This document shows positions 58,434-64,000 of a DNA stretch of 64,000 nt, piece by piece. Every line of letters begins with the position of its first letter. The stretch's first letter is position 1. The translations under genes were made by a program, and so were the position numbers. Under the pieces are notes generated by a model. It had not been told where the DNA came from and did no database searches. It saw only the letters and a program-made list of their open reading frames with translations. The DNA is from Plectrocnemia conspersa (lineage: Eukaryota > Arthropoda > Insecta > Trichoptera > Polycentropodidae), in the NCBI GenBank assembly GCA_009617715.1, contig VTFK01000226.1, positions 682,001-746,000 on the forward strand. The letters run 5' to 3'.

Positions 58434-61400
58434 TCAATTGACTGCCCAGTGCTCTCCTCGCCACAACAGGCAATGCATCACATTAGAATTTTGCGCCGCA
58501 TTCGCAGAGGGACCATACTGAAACGAAAGACAAATATAATCATTTTCTTTAAAATATACAAAATCAGGCGAATGTTGTAATACCTGAGACACGGTTTCAG
58601 TGTAGCGGGTCAGTAAACTTCTATAACCACGACCGATCGTGGCTATGAGGGGCATTTCGTCGTAATTTTCACCATTAGATTGAGAATCGCTTATGCTTGC
58701 ATCATCGCGTATATATCTCCTATACATTGGCAGAGGTATGATTGCTCTAACCTGTAAAAATATGAATTATTACATTATATATTAAAAGCAATATTTAGTT
58801 ATTTGTGGCAAATAAGACTCACCTCTTCTTCGTAAGGCCTAAATATAGTAATCGGTCTTAGAGTATCCCGTTCGGCGATTATAATGCATCCCCACATGGT
58901 TCCGACGTATATATTATCATTTAAAATAGCCAAGGATGTCACTTGACAACGTCCTGGACTTAAATGCTCTTCTATAGATATAGAGCGAAGACTCTCCGAG
59001 CATGGGACTAACTTAGAACAATCTAACTTTGCTAAAAGGCACTTTTCTACAGCGTCCCATTGGTATATTACACAACCTAAAACAATTAACATATTTATAT
59101 TTTAATATAATAAACTTTCAGGAGTAGTTAAGAATTTGCATAAAAATAAATAATCCACATTTTGACCATAAATTTTTTTGCATGTTAATTTATATTATAT
59201 TTATTTTCTATAGTCGGTGCACAAAAACATTGTTTAATGCATGATCATCACTTGTTCTTAAATTTCTGCCCTGTGATTGGTCTGTTGCCGTGATGGGCGG
59301 TACCGGTATGTGTAAGTACACAGGGAAATATTGCTTTTTTTTTCTAGTCGAGATTATTATTTATTCGCCTCTTTCATTATTGTTCTGTAGGTAGTTATAT
59401 ATTTTATTTATTATAATCATTGTCTTGCCCTATGTGTAATTTTAATTTTATTAATTTCTTAAATGAATACAGTTCTATTTATTTAAAATAATTTTTATTT
59501 ATTCTAGCGATTCGGTGTAAGCGAGCACCGACATATCTAGTTTTTTACATCTGTCATAATAATATTGTTTTTACTTTTACGCACAGATGTGAGATATTTT
59601 TATTTGCATTCAATAATATGCATTCGAAACTGAAAAATGTTTGCCTCTTTTATAATTTAATTGTATCCAAACTAACAGGGTCAACACAATCAACAACCAC
59701 AAATCAAGTAGTGAGAAACCATATTAGATATATAATATTTACCTGGATAAAGGTAAGTGCAAACTGTGTGTGTGCTGGCTACTGCGTGTAACACCTCGAG
59801 AGCTGGCTGCTGCAGCGGGGACCGGACACGGAAGTTCTTGAGCTCCGGCAGCTCCAAAGTTAGCGACCATTCGATAGACAGAAATGCCTCCGCCTGCATC
59901 TCCGCCGCACCAAATCTCACAACTGTAAATTAAGAGAAGTTTAATGAACCATAAAACAGCAGTAGTGGAAAAGTATTGCGACACTGACTATTCATCAGTT
60001 TCAACAGCAGTCAAGCAATGTAGGGCTGTTGCGGCACCCAATTCCGTCATTACAAAAGTTCCTTCTCCGGCTGTCGGACTCAACGGTGCTTCGTTATTGT
60101 CTAACAAGAATAATCTGAAACATTTCGAAAATCAATCAAAGGAACTTCTGAATCTTTTGGGCGTAATGTATTTATCAACTACCTTCCGTTAGATAAAGCT
60201 GCTGCAACTCTAGCTAAAGACGGTAAATGTAATAAAGCTGCAACTTGACAAGAACTTGTCTTCGACTCCAAAGAGTATGTGAATATGTGACGGCAGTCAG
60301 TTGAGCTGAAATTTAATGTCAATATAATTAAGAACATCTAGGGATTGACTGTCAATAATTAATGAGAGATTATACTTATAAGCGTGGATCTGTCCAACAG
60401 AATCACCGATCCAAATTGAATTTCCCACTGAACACACCACCATAGGAAGAATTGGTTCATCCGATGCCGACTCTAAAAATATTTCATAAAAGAAGAAATT
60501 TAATTAAATACATAAATATCAATAGTTATAAGTCTCTTTTAGATTTAGGGATCCATTGTTCTGAAAAATCAACGAACAGGCTGTAAGAAATTGTACATTA
60601 TATTCCTTTTTTATGCAAATATATGTGTTAAAATGTTTTTTAAATAGTAGACGTTATACATAATGATTTTAAAAAAGTCATCGACAATTTGATTGCCAAA
60701 ATAATATTTCACCAATTGGGAGTTCCTCAAGGGTCCAACCTGAGCCCTCTGTTGTTATGCGTTAATGACATAAATAAGGCAGCTACAAATTAAAGTTTTA
60801 TTTTGTATGCCGATGATTTAAAATTTTTTAGATGCATTCAATCTTTTGTGGACTCTCTCTCTCTATTTAGATTCTCTGTGAAGATGGAAACGTTCTGTCT
60901 AGAGAAACTTCTTCTAAAGATATCGGAATCATTTTTGAGAGCAAGTGATTCTCTAAACAAAAATAACGTCTAAAATTTTTTTCAAGATGCTCGGCTTTGT
61001 TATAAAGAACGCGTTTCACTTTGACGACCCGTCAGTTATTTGTGTCCTCTATGATACTTTGGTTCACAATATTCTTGAATCGAGATCTATAATTTGTGAT
61101 TCCCGAGCAACCAAAAAAGGTTCTTGAGATACCTTTATATGAAGATATTTAGTTATTATCCTTGGTTTTAATTAAAATAAATAAATAATAAGTAGCATTA
61201 TTTCTAACCTGTTGGATTCGGTATAGGTAAGGCATGATAATGTAACCAGCGAGCCTGAGCCACCGAAAGTATATCACATCGCGGATGAGCCCTCGCAACC
61301 CATATTTCCCATCCCTCAACGCCTTCTATAAAATTAAATAAGATTTAATAACCATGATTGATAATAAATTTATGATGATGAAAAAATACCTGAAATGTTT

Positions 61401-63993
61401 GTGATCTGCGTCGCCGAAGAATGCGTAACATCGGCCGTGTGATGCAGTGACACTACATCGGTTAAATGTGTAAATTCCGGGGCCGACGCTATCGATACTA
61501 TCTGAGAAGCCGAGGGTCTTAGCTCCGGTTGACCTGACCAGCAAGCCACCATCAAATCCAGCATATAACACGGATACATCGTTTCCTATGATAGTTAAAT
61601 ATTTTTAAAAACTGTCTCAATTCATCCTAGTTATCGATGAACGAACCTTATGGGTTAAAGCAGGACGGCCACCTTCCAAAACACACTCTTTTACAGCTTC
61701 GTGACCTTCAAAGGGCTGCCGGAGGGTTAATAATTCGTACAGAAACATTCCGAACGAGAAGCAATCGACCTATAATTATATATTAATATTGATATATTAA
61801 AAAAAAATATATTATATAAATAAAAGCTCATACTTTTTCGGTATATTCTTCTTCGCCGTTATACCGCATTATTTCTGGCGCCATGAATCCTTCAGTACCA
61901 CCAAATCCTTTGGTACCGGACGGCAAAGTCAATCTACTAATGCCGTAATCAGCAACTTTGATATGAACTGGTAGATCCGGATGATCTTTGAATGGACCGA
62001 CTGGAGGTGGCATTTCCCAAACGAGTACGTTTTCAGCCTAAATTATAAATATAGAATTTACACATTATACTAGTATGAGTCAAGAAAATTCAAATCACTA
62101 CTCTATTCTCATGTAAATTGGAAGTAGTGTCTTTTGACATTCACGAAAAAAGTGATAAAATCTAACATTTAATATACAGTAATCAACCGACTTATATATA
62201 TACGTTCGAGGGATCATTATGCACCATTCCATCTCAGGTTTTCTCTGGTTAAATACCTGGACTTACACCTGGACTCCAAGCTTAAATTTAATAAACATAT
62301 TTTAGAACTTCGCTCTAAAGGGCTCGCCGCCATTGTGGTCCTTAAGCCAATATTTAATAGAAAAAGCGCGCTAACTATAAAAATAAAATTTTAATTTATA
62401 AACAATTAATTACTCATTTTTACACATGTCTGCCGGGTGTGGAGTAACACCCGTAATACTATTTTTTCTAAATTACAAGTCATTCAAAATAAACCTATAA
62501 AAATAATATATAATACGCCTTTTTATACTAATCTTAAAATAATGCACATTAGCCTTCAAATACCTACAATTTAAAATATTATAAAAATATCTCGTGAAAC
62601 CACACTAACCCACTAATCTGTATTGGTGACTATGATAAGAACAATATTTAAATATAAGCATAAAATGGCAAAGCACATATTGCTTTAGAGCAGTGTACGC
62701 CACAGTTTCCATTTTTTATCCAAAAAACACACACACAAAACTAATACAATCATATTGTGGGGGTTGATAACCAGCTATTGTGATAATATATATTATTTTG
62801 TGCGAAATGGGCAGAAATATTTACATTTATAGCCGGATGTAATCTAAACGAAAAGCTTTGAAACGACCATTGTCGCTTCACGAACAAGCGAGACAACAAA
62901 ATTGAAAATCTCAAGGATATAGGTTATAATTACCTTGAGATCCCGATAAATAATACGTTGCCGATGCAGATATTCCAAAGCTCGTGCGGCTTGCACGGCA
63001 ACAGCTTGAGCGCAATGAGGTCCTAGTCTCGCTCCAGATTGCTTATAACCTCGTAGCACACCATCTAATGCACCCTGCAATTCATATATATTTAATAAAT
63101 CTAATCATAATTAAATAGTTTATTTATATATATTATCTTACCATAGGCGCCAAGGCCAAAACTAAAGCCAAAGGACTGGTACAAGCGGCTAAGAATGGCG
63201 CCACGTTTGGATGCCGCAACGGCAGCAACACGCCCATTTCGCCACGCGCCGATAAATAAGCACGACAAGCTGCTTGCATAGGATCTCTATCCCAACGAGC
63301 AGTAGCAGCCTAAAAATATTTAATTTTAGTACAGCTTCTTATAAATATGTATTTTTGCTTATGAGATTATCTTACTTTATAAGCAGCTAAGGCGCTAGGT
63401 GGTGCGCGTGGACCTGGTGGAACTGGTTGCAAGACTTTCAAAGCGACTGAACCTCTACCCTGCCATTCCGTCCGAAAAACTAAGCCGAATGCACCTCTGC
63501 CAATCAAAGCGCCTCGATTCAAATCTTTGCTGTAAGCTAAACGATGAGGTCCTAGATCCAAGAACATCTGTAAAATATAATAAGATATTCGTTAATAACT
63601 TGATGAGGTTATTCAGTAGTATTTCACAAGACACTAACCACGTCCGGCGCAATCTTAGATAATTTAATTTCTTGATGTATCGGACAGATGACCATGGCAG
63701 AACTTCCAGCGTATAATATGCATTCTTCAATGGTCCAAGTGTGTACGGCTGGATAGTGTGAAATGGGATTATGACCAGCTACGCCTTCCATTGACGGCAT
63801 TCTTGATGATCCTTGAATATAAATATACGATTAATTTATAAACACTTTAGAGTAAAAGGTCCAATTTAATAGTATATCAACCTGTCGAATCAGGGTCAAC
63901 GCCACTATCTCCATCAGACGTGCAAGACTCTTGAGAAGCTCTGGGTCGTATAGCCGGCGATTGCAGATCATCTCGAGGTGCTCGTTTAAAAGC
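58434..63993 (-). CDS. Lrrk: Lrrk (LRRK2-like) kinase, 3' half: COR end, kinase and WD40-like tail; 5' part beyond the window
   Basis: Exons in gene order: 63993-63882, 63811-63639, 63567-63376, 63309-63142, 63074-62934, 62037-61834, 61769-61647, 61585-61390, 61325-61209, 60472-60376, 60305-60183, 60114-59989, 59922-59743, 59076-58823, 58751-58584, 58517-58434; about 818 codons. The kinase shows a glycine loop (GRGAFGLVF), beta-3 Lys in VALKV, YRDLK then AENV, the LRRK-specific DYG in place of DFG (VADYGISR), and APEI. The tail (GWEIWVARAHPRCD, SVGNSIWIGDSVGQIHAY, CEIWCGGDAGGG, LYPGCVIYQWDA, NIYVGTMWGC) is the WD40-like region. Insects have one Lrrk, a ROCO kinase/GTPase acting at vesicle and endolysosomal membranes. 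All phases fit except exon 59922-59743, where the frame changes (see findings). LRR and ROC domains lie outside the window. Confidence 0.92.
58518..58583 (-). other. Small in-frame Lrrk intron (66 bp)
   Basis: GTATTAC to TCGTTTCAG bounds 66 bases that are open in frame, 22 codons, so splicing or retention both keep the C-terminus. Confidence 0.6.
59208..59515 (+). repeat. Uninterrupted copy of the dispersed repeat at 44680-45740
   Basis: Lies in an Lrrk intron. At the place where the hAT MITE sits in the other copy, this one reads gccctatgtgtaatttt without an insert. Confidence 0.75.
60690..61110 (+). pseudogene. Non-LTR reverse transcriptase relic in an Lrrk intron
   Basis: In shifting frames the + strand reads GVPQGSNLSPLL, NDINKA, FILYADDLKFF, and later FKMLGFVIRNAFHFDD and VLYDTLVHNILESRS. 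GVPQGS and YADD are core reverse-transcriptase motifs, and the later part matches the LGF.I.R.F...VLY...VR.ILEY segment of such LINEs. It has many stops and lies opposite to Lrrk. Confidence 0.78.
62215..62590 (+). pseudogene. Jockey-like LINE reverse transcriptase C-terminal relic in an Lrrk intron
   Basis: In shifting frames the + strand reads VKYLDLHLDSKLKFNKHI, LRSKGLAAI, then KLQVIQNK and YNTPFYTN. This order (KYLGV.LD..L.F..HI ... KLQ..QNK ... ) is the Jockey-clade sequence after the YADD region. It is heavily decayed and antisense to Lrrk. Confidence 0.75.
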
Positions 63994-64000
63994 CTATAAT

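Noticed and set aside
1..64000. CRISPR array, operon structure, rRNA or tRNA gene, organelle DNA
   Set aside because: I found no regularly spaced repeats, no tRNA-like cloverleaf and no rRNA similarity, and spliced genes on both strands show nuclear eukaryotic DNA.

Overview
The window looks like nuclear DNA of an insect: AT-rich, with short GT-AG introns, single-copy animal genes (Topors, Mtr4, Lrrk) and a dense load of animal DNA transposons (Tigger/pogo, piggyBac-like, hAT, mariner) plus decayed non-LTR retrotransposons. I cannot place it below the level of insect. Nothing points to a bacterium, an organelle or a virus.

Layout. From 232 to 3426 (+) lies a complete Topors-like RING ubiquitin/SUMO ligase gene of 4 coding exons. 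An internally deleted Tigger element (4271-5005) separates it from a complete Mtr4 RNA helicase gene (5246-12583, +; 15 coding exons, 1015 codons plus stop). The largest Mtr4 intron holds two non-autonomous elements: one bristling with an 8-base word in opposite orientations (9294-10017), and a piggyBac-like MITE (10702-11209). From 12.6 to 32 kb there is no recognisable host protein gene, only AT-rich sequence, decayed hAT and mariner copies, MITEs and a CpG-rich island (17.55-20.06 kb) with a TATA box that may mark an unidentified transcript. A two-exon MADF-BESS protein gene sits at 32713-33594 (-). From 33.7 to 47.8 kb is repeat country, including a striking cluster of perfect inverted repeats (35324-35540) and a hAT MITE with a perfect 8-bp target duplication (44889-45653), whose empty site survives in a related repeat near 59.2-59.5 kb.

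From 47812 to 52958 (-) lie two long overlapping intronless ORFs (1214 and 501 codons) that together look like one protein: five TTF/ZMYM-like zinc-finger modules, an acidic linker, a 35-residue tandem repeat, and a hAT transposase body that has lost signature residues. This is the most unusual object in the window. From 58434 to the right edge (-) is the 3' half of an Lrrk (LRRK2-like) gene: end of COR, the kinase with YRD and DYG motifs, and the WD40-like tail. One Lrrk exon appears frameshifted, and two of its introns carry reverse-transcriptase relics on the opposite strand.

The host genes do not form a pathway. Topors acts in nuclear ubiquitin/SUMO transfer, Mtr4 in exosome-linked RNA processing and Lrrk in membrane-linked kinase signalling. 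MADF-BESS proteins and hAT-derived zinc-finger proteins are usually DNA-binding.
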